A stretch of DNA of 32,883 bases from contig CAMBWO010000010.1 in the NCBI GenBank assembly GCA_945871285.1, positions 1-32,883 on the forward strand, written 5' to 3'. Shown here one piece after another: positions 17,537-25,654 of this stretch (positions within the stretch are counted from its first letter, which is position 1; every line of letters begins with the position of its first letter). The notes under the pieces are model-generated. The model had not been told where the DNA came from, made no database searches, and saw nothing but the letters and a program-made list of their open reading frames with translations. This DNA comes from Pseudorhodobacter antarcticus (lineage in GTDB: Bacteria > Pseudomonadota > Alphaproteobacteria > Rhodobacterales > Rhodobacteraceae). A program made the position numbers and the translations under genes.

Positions 17537-19822
17537 TCACGCCTCGCGTTCGGGGTTGAACCGCAGCAGGCGCAGCGCGTTCAGGGTGACCAGCACAGTT
17601 GCCCCAGTATCGGCAAGAATGGCGATCCAGAGGCCCGTCAGCCCCAGAACCGAGGTCACCAGAAACACGGCCTTCAACCCAAGCGCGATCGTGACGTTCT
17701 GCCGGATGTTTGCCATCGCCGCGCGCGACAACCGGATCGTCGCAGGAATGTCCGTCACCCGGTCACGCAGGATCGCTGCATCGGCGGTTTCCAGCGCGAC
17801 ATCGGTGCCTGACCCCATCGCCACGCCCACACTCGCTTGCTTCAGCGCGGGCGCATCATTGATGCCGTCGCCGATCATCATCACGCCGCCCCGTTCACTC
17901 ATCGTCTTGATGGCCTTCAGCTTGTCTTCGGGCATCATGTCGGCCTGAAACTCCATGCCGAGCCCGCCTGCAATCGCGGCCGCCGTGCGCGGGTTGTCGC
18001 CGGTCAGGATGACCGAGGTCACGCCCATCGCAGTAAGTTGGCGCACCGCCTCCTTGGCGTCAGTTCGCGGCTCGTCCCGCATGGCGATCAGGCCGAGCGG
18101 AGTCTTTTCGCGGAACACCGCGACGGCGGTCTTGCCGTCCTCCTCAAACACCGTGGCCTGCCGCAGGCCGAGGCCATCGAGCCCGCCATTCTCCATGGCG
18201 TAGCGCGGCGAAGCGACCCATGCCGATGCTTCGCCAACCGTTGCGATCACGCCCTTGCCCATCAGGGCCTTGGCATCGCGCGACGGCAGAGCCGCGACAC
18301 CGGCATCCTTGGCCTTGTTCAGGATGGCGATGGCCAGAGGGTGGCTCGACCCGGTTTCGACCCCCGCTGCAACAGCCAGCAACTCCGCTTCAGTCGTGGT
18401 GCCGAAAACAACCACGTCTGTGACCTTCGGCCGCCCGTGCGTCAGCGTTCCGGTCTTGTCGAAGGCGATGCGGTTGACCTTCGCCGCCGCCTCGATCACT
18501 GCGCCGCCCTTCATCAGCAGCCCTCGTTTTGCGCCCGTGGACATCGCCGAGGCGATGGAAGCTGGGACCGAGATGACCAGTGCGCAAGGGCAACCGATCA
18601 GCAGCAGCGCCAGCCCACGATAGACCCAAGTGTCCCACGGCTGACCAAAGGCCAGCGGCGGCACCAGCACGACAAGGGCCGCGACCGCAACGATTGCGGG
18701 CATATACCAGCGGCTGAACCGGTCGATGAACCGTTCGGTTGGCGCGCGGGCCTCCTCGGCCTCTTCGACCAGACGGATGATGCGGGCGATGGTATTGTCT
18801 TCCGGCCCCTTGGTCACTTTGACCCGCAGCGCCGCTTCGGTGTTGATCGAGCCAGCAAACACCGAATCCCCCGGCCCGCGTGTCTTGGGCACGCTTTCGC
18901 CGGTGACCGGGCTTTCATCGACGCCGGAGGTGCCTTCGGAAATCTCGCCATCCGCCGGAATACGGTCACCGGGACGAACGAGGATCATTTGACCGACTGA
19001 CAGGCTGGCCGCGGCCACCTCTTTCGTCGTGCCGTTCACTTCCAGCAGCGCGGTTTTGGGTACCAGATTGGCCAGGGCCCGGATACCTTCACGCGCTTTG
19101 CCGGCTGCGACACCCTCCAGTACTTCGCCCACGGCAAACAGAAACACCACAATTGCAGCCTCGGCGGCGGCGTCGATGAACAACGCCCCGATCGCGGCCA
19201 CCGTCATCAGGCTTTCAATGGTAAACGGCTGACCCATCCGCAGCGCCGCGAATGCGCGTTTCGCCACCGGGGCCACGCCGATCACGCAAGCGGCAACAAA
19301 GGGCCACTTGCCGATCTCGGGCGCCAGATACTCGATTATCCAGGCCACCCCCAACAAGAGGGCGGTGAAGATCACCAGCTTGCCCTTGCCAGTCTGATAC
19401 CAGCGCTTGCCGCGATCCGCAGGATCGTCATGGACATGACCGGGGCTGCCATGACCGGAGTCTTCGCGCTTTGCGGCGGCGTCAGCCTGCGGGCGCTGGT
19501 CGTGCCCCACATGATTGTGGTCGGCGTGTTCTCCAGCGTGTTCCTTCGCAACCTCCGCGACGGGCAACACGAACTCTTTCTTCGCCGATGCCGCACGCGG
19601 CGCGATCTGATAGCCGAGGGCGCGCACGGTCTTCTCGATCTTGTCCCGCCCGGTCTGGGCCTCGTCCAGCGTGAGGCGCAGGCGCTCAGTCATGATGCCG
19701 ACCTCGACGCCGCTGACCCCCGGCAAACGCGCCACCGCGTCCTTGATCTTGGTCGCACAGGACCCGCAGTCCATGCCGGAGACAGTCCAGTCGCAGGTGG
19801 TTTCGCCGTTTGACGCTGTCAT
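17537..19822 (-). CDS. Heavy-metal translocating P-type ATPase (P1B, Zn/Cd/Pb type)
   Basis: N-terminal HMA with MDCGSC; CPC in LLIGCPCALVISVPASIASAMS; DKTGTLT; HP in SSHPLA; GDGINDAPALKQA; His-rich linker. Confidence 0.95.
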   Translation of the reverse strand: MTASNGETTCDWTVSGMDCGSCATKIKDAVARLPGVSGVEVGIMTERLRLTLDEAQTGRDKIEKTVRALGYQIAPRAASAKKEFVLPVAEVAKEHAGEHADHNHVGHDQRPQADAAAKREDSGHGSPGHVHDDPADRGKRWYQTGKGKLVIFTALLLGVAWIIEYLAPEIGKWPFVAACVIGVAPVAKRAFAALRMGQPFTIESLMTVAAIGALFIDAAAEAAIVVFLFAVGEVLEGVAAGKAREGIRALANLVPKTALLEVNGTTKEVAAASLSVGQMILVRPGDRIPADGEISEGTSGVDESPVTGESVPKTRGPGDSVFAGSINTEAALRVKVTKGPEDNTIARIIRLVEEAEEARAPTERFIDRFSRWYMPAIVAVAALVVLVPPLAFGQPWDTWVYRGLALLLIGCPCALVISVPASIASAMSTGAKRGLLMKGGAVIEAAAKVNRIAFDKTGTLTHGRPKVTDVVVFGTTTEAELLAVAAGVETGSSHPLAIAILNKAKDAGVAALPSRDAKALMGKGVIATVGEASAWVASPRYAMENGGLDGLGLRQATVFEEDGKTAVAVFREKTPLGLIAMRDEPRTDAKEAVRQLTAMGVTSVILTGDNPRTAAAIAGGLGMEFQADMMPEDKLKAIKTMSERGGVMMIGDGINDAPALKQASVGVAMGSGTDVALETADAAILRDRVTDIPATIRLSRAAMANIRQNVTIALGLKAVFLVTSVLGLTGLWIAILADTGATVLVTLNALRLLRFNPEREA

Positions 19823-19870
19823 TGTCTTCCTCTCTGCCCGAAAACGAGCAGTTGTCCTCATCGAATCAGT

Positions 19871-19901
19871 AATCTAATGTCTCTAGCAACTATAGCTTCA
19901 A
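19871..19901 (-). promoter_or_regulatory. MerR-family promoter/operator for the P-type ATPase operon
   Basis: Minus strand: TTGAAG-CTATAGTTGCTAGAGACAT(19 bp)-TAGATT in the ATPase/MerR divergent region. Confidence 0.82.
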
Positions 19902-19911
19902 GAGGAATCTG

Positions 19912-20352
19912 ATGCTGACCATAGGGAAACTTGGGGCACAGGCCGGGGTGAAGGTGCCGACCATCCGCTACTACGAGCAAATCGGCATCTTGCCCGAGGC
20001 TGAACGCAGTGCCGGAAACCAGCGACTTTACAGCCGCAAGGCGCTCGAACGGCTGGCCTTCATCCGGCACGCCCGCGATCTGGGCTTCACGCTGGAGGCC
20101 ATCCGGGACCTTCTCAGCCTGTCGGACAATCCCGACCAGTCCTGCGCAGCCGCTGATACCATCGCCAAGGCTCAACTGGCGGAGGTCGAGAGCCGCATCG
20201 CGCGCCTGACGGCGCTAAAAGCGGAACTCGAACGCATGGTCGTGCAGTGCGCAGGCGGGCGGATCGCTGATTGCCGGGTGATTGAGGTGCTGGGGGATCA
20301 TTCGCTTTGTGCAACAGATCACCGCCACCCGCACTCCGCCCACCCGGACTAG
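19912..20352 (+). CDS. MerR-family heavy-metal regulator (ZntR/CadR/PbrR-like)
   Basis: MLTIGKLGAQAGVKVPTIRYYEQIGILPEAERSAGNQRLY; dimerisation-helix Cys (C78) plus C113-x7-C121 loop. Confidence 0.93.
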   Translation: MLTIGKLGAQAGVKVPTIRYYEQIGILPEAERSAGNQRLYSRKALERLAFIRHARDLGFTLEAIRDLLSLSDNPDQSCAAADTIAKAQLAEVESRIARLTALKAELERMVVQCAGGRIADCRVIEVLGDHSLCATDHRHPHSAHPD

Positions 20353-20362
20353 ACCCGTCCTT

Positions 20363-20686
20363 TCACGTGCTCGCCTTGCTTTGGTTGACTGGTCGGCAAG
20401 TCCCAAGATCGCACTCCGCCCCATCGGCTAAGTTTGGCACCTGTGCCTGCCGCCGCCTGCGGTGTTGGCGCAGCCAAATTGCGCCGCCTGCCAGAGCCGC
20501 CAGCGCGATACCGCCGCACAGGATGACATCAAGGCTCAGTCCGGCCAGCCAGCCGCTTGCCGCGCCTCCAGTGCCGACCAGCCCTGCCGCGACGAGTGCG
20601 GGCCAGACCAAGGGGATGACAAGGGGAGCGCAGCAGGCGGCGCACGCTGCTGCCGTCCCGGTGATGGCAAGTTTTCGCGAAACCAT
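20363..20686 (-). CDS. Small membrane protein with vicinal Cys pair (mercuric transport-like)
   Basis: MVSRKLAITGTAAACAACCAPLVIPLVWPALVAAGLVG, CC motif in the first TM region; good RBS GGAGAA. Confidence 0.6.
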   Translation of the reverse strand: MVSRKLAITGTAAACAACCAPLVIPLVWPALVAAGLVGTGGAASGWLAGLSLDVILCGGIALAALAGGAIWLRQHRRRRQAQVPNLADGAECDLGTCRPVNQSKAST

Positions 20687-20714
20687 GGGCTTCTCCGATT
20701 CGATGTCTTGCAAT

Positions 20715-20745
20715 CGTGTAACACTTCAAGCTACTTTAAGAGCAA
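20715..20745 (-). promoter_or_regulatory. MerR-family promoter/operator for the small Cys-pair membrane protein
   Basis: Minus strand: TTGCTC-TTAAAGTAGCTTGAAGTGT(19 bp)-TACACG with dyad CTTAAAG-TAG-CTTGAAG. Confidence 0.65.
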
Positions 20746-20769
20746 GCTGAATATTTTGGGGCTTTTGCG

Positions 20770-21183
20770 GTGTTGTTGACCATCGGACAAGTCGCGGACA
20801 GGTCGGGCTGCACGCCGCCGACAATCCGCTATTATGAAAGCATCGGGCTGTTGGCAGTGCCAGCACGCAGCGATGCGGGCCGCCGGTCATACAGGCCCGG
20901 GGATGTTGCCCGACTTGCGTTCATCCGGCGGGCGCGGGATTTTGGACTCGGCATCCCTCAGGTCCGAGACCTCCTTTCTGCGGCCGAAGCGCCCGCCTCG
21001 GCCTGCGCCGTGGCCCGGCCGGTGGTCGAAGACCATATCCGAGCGCTTCGGACCAAACGTACCGAACTGAAGGCACTGGAAGCCGCCCTTGGCGCGATTC
21101 TTGCCCGCTGCGACGAAGGCTGCCAAACGGGAAACGCGGACGCTTGCGCTATCTTCGGTGATTTCCATCTGCCAAGGGCATGA
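20770..21183 (+). CDS. MerR-family metal regulator (second)
   Basis: [28 protein letters not shown]...[14 protein letters not shown]...[18 protein letters not shown]; Cys-rich C-terminus; GTG start. Confidence 0.9.
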   Translation: MLLTIGQVADRSGCTPPTIRYYESIGLLAVPARSDAGRRSYRPGDVARLAFIRRARDFGLGIPQVRDLLSAAEAPASACAVARPVVEDHIRALRTKRTELKALEAALGAILARCDEGCQTGNADACAIFGDFHLPRA

Positions 21184-21515
21184 AAGATATGAATACTGTC
21201 CTGATTTATGCTGGAGCGGCCGCCGCGGAAATTGCTGGCTGCTTTGCCGTCTGGGCCTGGATGCGGCAAGGGGCGAGCGCCTTCTGGCTGGTCCCCGGCT
21301 CGGTCAGCCTTGGAGTTTTCGCCTGGCTACTGACCCTTGCCCCGTCCGATTTTGCCGGGCGGTCTTATGCCGCATACGGCGGCGTTTACATCACCGCCTC
21401 GCTGGGATGGCTTTGGGCTGTCGAAAAGCAGCACCCCGACACTTGGGATTTGACCGGGGCCGCGATCTGCCTGATCGGCGCGGCCATCATCCTGTGGGCG
21501 CCACGCGCCGCGTAA
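21180..21515 (+). CDS. YnfA family (UPF0060) small membrane protein
   Basis: [33 protein letters not shown]...[20 protein letters not shown] overlap with MerR. Confidence 0.88.
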   Translation: MKDMNTVLIYAGAAAAEIAGCFAVWAWMRQGASAFWLVPGSVSLGVFAWLLTLAPSDFAGRSYAAYGGVYITASLGWLWAVEKQHPDTWDLTGAAICLIGAAIILWAPRAA

Positions 21516-21518
21516 GGG

Positions 21519-21947
21519 TCAAACAAACCGCAAGGTGATGCAAGTCAGAGCGAGGTAGCGCCGCCCTTTCGCCAGCGTTACGACCAGCACCACGCGCCAC
21601 AGCGGTTCGCGCATCAGGCCGGACACAAGCACCAAGGGGTCGCCTATGACTGGCAACCAAGACCCGAGCAGCGTCCACCACCCATGTTGCGCATACCCCA
21701 GGCGAGCGCGCGCCACCTGACCCGGTGATGCAGGAAACCAGCGATGAACGGCGTAGCCTTGCAAAAACCTGCCAATCACCCAGTTGACCAGTGAGCCAAA
21801 TACGTTACCCGTCGTGGCAACCAAAAGCAGCAGCCAGACCGGATTGGAGTCTGCCAAAAGCATTCCGACCAGCACTGCCTCTGACTGTGCAGCGATCAAG
21901 GTCGCCGCAATAAACGCAGCGAAAAACATCGCTGTCAGCGTCATCAT
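21519..21947 (-). CDS. YqaA-like/DedA-related membrane protein
   Basis: AQSEAVLVGMLLADSNPVWLLLLVATTGNVFGSLVNWVIGRFL...GSWLPVIGDPLVLVSGLMR. Confidence 0.8.
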   Translation of the reverse strand: MMTLTAMFFAAFIAATLIAAQSEAVLVGMLLADSNPVWLLLLVATTGNVFGSLVNWVIGRFLQGYAVHRWFPASPGQVARARLGYAQHGWWTLLGSWLPVIGDPLVLVSGLMREPLWRVVLVVTLAKGRRYLALTCITLRFV

Positions 21948-21951
21948 TGGG

Positions 21952-23262
21952 TCAGGCGGCCTTCGGCCAGCGGCGGTGCAGATCGTCGATCAGGTAGGGG
22001 TGGCGATGTCCGGAGGCCGCAGGGTCTTGCAGATGCGGGTGGTCGCGCGGCAGATCGTCATGGACGTGCATAATTTCGGCAGGGTCCTGCGACGGCCACA
22101 ATATCATCACCGCGATCAGGGAAATCGCACCGACCGCCGCCAGTATGACCGCCGCAGCAGGCAGGCCAAATGCCGATCCTGCCCAACCAGCCAGCGGATA
22201 AGTGACCAGCCACGCCGCGTGTGACAGGGCGAATTGTGCGGCAAAAACGGCAGGACGGTCTTCTGCCCTCGCGGACCGGTTCAGGATACGGCCGATCGGC
22301 GTTTGCGTCAGCGAGAAGCCAAAGCCGACAATGGCCCACAGCACCAAAAGCATGGCAAGATCGCCCACAAGGGCGGTGATCGCCACCCCCGCCACCATCA
22401 GTGCAGCCCCCGATACCATAACAGGCCGGTCTGCCATACGCTCCAGCATCCGGGGCAGCAGAAACGCCGCCAGCATCGAGCCGGCCCCGAAGGCGGCGAA
22501 TGCCAGCGCCACCTGCGGCGCACCAAGACCCAGCTTAGCCTGCACCAGCACAACCGTGTTGACATAAACCATGGCCCCTGCAGCGGCGACCGACATTTCC
22601 ATCACCATCAGACCACGCAAGCGGGGCGTCGCCAGATAGATCCGTGCGCCTTTGGTGATCGAAGTCCAGAATGCTTGCGGCCCGCCCACCGCACGCGCAG
22701 GCAGAGTGACTGTCGCCACAAGGAGTGCCGAGGCGGCAAAGCCAAGAACCGTTCCACCGAAAAGAGCCGGAAAGCTGACGAGCGTCAACAACGCTGCGGC
22801 CAGCATCGGGCTGACAAGCTGTTCCAGATCCTCAGTCAGCCGCATCAGCGACAGGGCGTTGGTATAGTCCTTCTCGTCGGGCAGGACGTCGGGAATGGTC
22901 GCCTGAAACGCTGGGGTGAAGCCTGCCGAGGCCGCTTGCAGGCAGAAGATCAGCACATAGATCTGCCAGACCTCGGTCACGAAGGGCATGAACAGCACAA
23001 CGCCTGCGCGCACCAGATCAAGAGCAACTAGAAATGCCCGTCGCGGTAAACGTTCGGCGACGGCGGCAGCCACAGGTGCCAGAGTAACATAGGCCACCAT
23101 CTTGATCGCTAGAGCGGTTCCCAGCACAAGGCCCGCGTCGTCGCCCGCAAGCTGCCACGCCAGGAGGCCAAGTGCGACAGTGGCTAGACCGGTGCCGACC
23201 AACGCGACGAGCTGGGCGGTAAAGAGGCGGCGGAACGTGCGGTTTGAAAGAACGCTGAGCAT
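21952..23262 (-). CDS. MFS transporter
   Basis: 12-TM-like hydrophobic ORF; MLSVLSNRTFRRLFTAQLVALVGTGLATVALGLLAWQLAG start typical of MFS; His-rich C-terminal tail. Confidence 0.85.
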   Translation of the reverse strand: MLSVLSNRTFRRLFTAQLVALVGTGLATVALGLLAWQLAGDDAGLVLGTALAIKMVAYVTLAPVAAAVAERLPRRAFLVALDLVRAGVVLFMPFVTEVWQIYVLIFCLQAASAGFTPAFQATIPDVLPDEKDYTNALSLMRLTEDLEQLVSPMLAAALLTLVSFPALFGGTVLGFAASALLVATVTLPARAVGGPQAFWTSITKGARIYLATPRLRGLMVMEMSVAAAGAMVYVNTVVLVQAKLGLGAPQVALAFAAFGAGSMLAAFLLPRMLERMADRPVMVSGAALMVAGVAITALVGDLAMLLVLWAIVGFGFSLTQTPIGRILNRSARAEDRPAVFAAQFALSHAAWLVTYPLAGWAGSAFGLPAAAVILAAVGAISLIAVMILWPSQDPAEIMHVHDDLPRDHPHLQDPAASGHRHPYLIDDLHRRWPKAA

Positions 23263-23283
23263 TGATGTTTCCAGCCCGGCGCA

Positions 23284-24738
23284 TCAATGCGCGCCGTGGC
23301 CCTCCGGTTCAGTCATGCGGAACGGCAGGTCGATCGACTTGCCATTGGCGTGCAGGACAAGTCGTGCGTCGAACTCATGCGGCTCGGCCGGGGCGTCCAT
23401 GCTTTGCATGCGGTGGTGATCGCCGGGTTGCGGCATCAGAAACAACGTCTCAGGTCCGGTGGGCCGGTCGATGACGACCATGGCGGTCAGCGCTTCGGCA
23501 TGCTGGTCAATCGTCAGCCGCATCCGTTCGCCCTGCGGTGTGTCCACGATTTCCAGCACACCATCTGCCAGATCGCAGGTTACGATGAAGGGGTCGGGGG
23601 CATGATGGTGGCTATGATCATCGAATTCGGAGACGTCATGATGTCCATTTTCCGCCCCGTGCGGATGGGCATGACCGTGGGGATGGACCTGTGGCCCGTG
23701 ATGAGGGTGGTCGTGCCCGTGCGACTTGGCCGGAACCTCTACGGCGGTAGGCACCTCGATCCGGATGCTGACCTGCGCCAGCACCGGAAGGTGGCCAAAG
23801 AGTTCAGCCTTCATCGCCGACACGATGGTCTGTGCCTGCGCCACCGTCACCGTCTCGTCCAAATGGACCGACAGTTCGGCATGCAGCTTGTGCCCCAGCC
23901 AGCGCGCCTGCACCCCATGCACCCCGATCACGCCGGAGACATGTTCGGCGGCGTGGTCGATCTCGTCCAAGATGTCCGGCTCTACCCCATCGAGCATGCG
24001 CGTTAGCACGGCACGGGCCGATTGCCAGACGATGCCGAAGATGGCGAGTGTGATCAGCAGGCCAACGATCGGATCTGCGAGCGGGAAACCCGCCCAAACG
24101 CCGATCGCCCCTAGGACCACGGCAAGGCTGGTGAACCCGTCGGTGCGGGCATGGTAGCCATCGGCGATCAGGGCGGCGCTGCTGATCTCCCGCCCGACAC
24201 GAATGCGGAACACCGCCACCACCTCGTTTCCGACAAAGCCGATCAGCCCCGCGATAAAAACCCATCCAAGATGCGAAATCGGTTCCGGATTGATCAGACG
24301 GTTGATCGACTGATAGCCGGCGACCAACGCCGAAAACAAGATGATGGCGACAATGAACAGGCCTGCGAGATCCTCGACCCGGCCAAGGCCGTAAGTGAAT
24401 GTGCGCGACGGCTTGCGACGCGCCAGCAAGAACGCGACCCAGAGCGGAATGGCCGTGACCGCATCGCCAATGTTGTGGATCGTGTCGGCCAACAGCGCCA
24501 CGCTGCCCGACAAGAACACGATGACAAGTTGCGCCGCCGCCGTCAGGGCCAGCAACACGAAAGACCATTTGATCGCCCAGATCCCGCGCGACGTAGTCGC
24601 AATCATCGGGTCGATGACGCCATGAGTATGCCCATGCCCACCTTCGCCATGGTCATGACCATGAGCGCCGTGACCGTGCTCACCGAGGCCGTGCCCGTTC
24701 TTGCCAAAGCCGAACCAGTTCAGGATTGCATCACGCAT
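23284..24738 (-). CDS. CDF-family cation efflux protein (DmeF-like) with His-rich termini and a C-terminal extension
   Basis: HGHGAHGHDHGEGGHGHTHG N-terminus; LLADTIHNIGDA and ALIADGYHARTDGFTS CDF metal sites; long His-rich linker and about 110-aa extra C-terminal region. Confidence 0.9.
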   Translation of the reverse strand: MRDAILNWFGFGKNGHGLGEHGHGAHGHDHGEGGHGHTHGVIDPMIATTSRGIWAIKWSFVLLALTAAAQLVIVFLSGSVALLADTIHNIGDAVTAIPLWVAFLLARRKPSRTFTYGLGRVEDLAGLFIVAIILFSALVAGYQSINRLINPEPISHLGWVFIAGLIGFVGNEVVAVFRIRVGREISSAALIADGYHARTDGFTSLAVVLGAIGVWAGFPLADPIVGLLITLAIFGIVWQSARAVLTRMLDGVEPDILDEIDHAAEHVSGVIGVHGVQARWLGHKLHAELSVHLDETVTVAQAQTIVSAMKAELFGHLPVLAQVSIRIEVPTAVEVPAKSHGHDHPHHGPQVHPHGHAHPHGAENGHHDVSEFDDHSHHHAPDPFIVTCDLADGVLEIVDTPQGERMRLTIDQHAEALTAMVVIDRPTGPETLFLMPQPGDHHRMQSMDAPAEPHEFDARLVLHANGKSIDLPFRMTEPEGHGAH

Positions 24739-24745
24739 TTTGGCC

Positions 24746-25024
24746 TCACAGATACTTGGTGATCAGCTTGAATTCTTCGACCTGAGCCCGCTGATCGCGC
24801 GGCAAGGGGCCGGTGATATCTTCCAGACAGTGGTCGATATGATCGTGGATCAGCGCCTTCTTGGCCTGCGCGACCGCCTTTTCGACGGCCTGAAGTTGCT
24901 GGGCCACGTCGAGGCAGGGCCTCCCGGCCTCCAGCATCTCGATGATGGACCGCAGGTGACCATCCACCCTTTTGAGGCGGTTGATGATGTCCGGGTGCGA
25001 GCTGTGCGACGCTGTGTCTGTCAT
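24746..25024 (-). CDS. CsoR/RcnR-family metal-sensing regulator (DmeR-like)
   Basis: HPDIINRLKRVDGHLRSIIEMLEAGRPCLDVAQQLQAVEKAVAQAKKALIHDHIDHC. Confidence 0.9.
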   Translation of the reverse strand: MTDTASHSSHPDIINRLKRVDGHLRSIIEMLEAGRPCLDVAQQLQAVEKAVAQAKKALIHDHIDHCLEDITGPLPRDQRAQVEEFKLITKYL

Positions 25025-25034
25025 AAGGCATACC

Positions 25035-25053
25035 TATCCCCCTGGAGGGGATA
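25035..25053. promoter_or_regulatory. Candidate RcnR/DmeR operator
   Basis: TATCCCC-CTGGA-GGGGATA, 7-bp arms perfectly complementary, immediately upstream of the regulator start. Confidence 0.7.
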
Positions 25054-25247
25054 TAATCAAGGGGCTTTTTGCTGCCATTGACCGGCCTGCTGAGCGGCTC
25101 CGGCGTGTTCCGGCCGTCGCTCAGCAGGTCGGGGTTGCTCTGGCCGATGTATTGGGTTACGTCTTTCCGATGGGATCTTCGGATCGAAGAATTGGCTTTA
25201 TCGGTGCGCAGAGACACCGGGTGGCACAGAGGCGGCAGGCAGTGGCA

Positions 25248-25598
25248 ATGCAGTGGATCACTTGCGCAGTGCGGCGGGCTTTGGCCTTCGCCGTGATGTT
25301 CGCGCTGATCCTTGCACCGGTCATCATCGCCGCCACGCATGGACCGGGCTTGCCGACGAATAGTGCCTTGTCGGCCGAGAATATTTTGCACGGGCATTCG
25401 CATGACGTGCCCAAGCCGGGACAATCTGGCATTGCCCATGACGCAACAGATCACGAGCATCAGACGCAACTGATTCTGACGCAAGGCAGTGACGCGGTGA
25501 TTCCGTTTGGCGCATTGCGCCTCGGCATGTCTGAGGTTCTGGCTAGCAGTTTGCCGCCGTCTGGGCTTAGGCGACCACCGAAGACCCTGTCAGTTTGA
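25248..25598 (+). CDS. Hypothetical His-containing exported/membrane protein
   Basis: MQWITCAVRRALAFAVMFALILAPVIIAATHGPG...NILHGHSHDVP...DATDHEHQTQ; upstream of and co-oriented with hupE-like gene. Confidence 0.5.
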   Translation: MQWITCAVRRALAFAVMFALILAPVIIAATHGPGLPTNSALSAENILHGHSHDVPKPGQSGIAHDATDHEHQTQLILTQGSDAVIPFGALRLGMSEVLASSLPPSGLRRPPKTLSV

Positions 25599-25654
25599 GC
25601 GGGCTACCGGTTTGACCCGGTGCCTTTCCCTGACACAATCAATCGGAACTCTAT

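Noticed and set aside
17837-19000. 387-aa plus-strand ORF antisense to the P-type ATPase gene
   Set aside because: It is the complement of a clear P1B-ATPase; long antisense frames are common in GC-rich DNA and its translation shows no family features.
22234-23031. 265-aa plus-strand ORF within the MFS gene
   Set aside because: Antisense shadow of a well-supported MFS transporter; composition is low-complexity R/Q/H.
24151-24762. 203-aa plus-strand ORF antisense to the CDF gene
   Set aside because: Shadow frame; the CDF product on the other strand has clear motifs.
25060-25260. Cobalamin riboswitch upstream of the HupE genes
   Set aside because: I looked on both strands because HupE-like genes can be B12-regulated. 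Only isolated similarity (GCCACTG on the minus strand) was found, without a proper B12 box in the right order.
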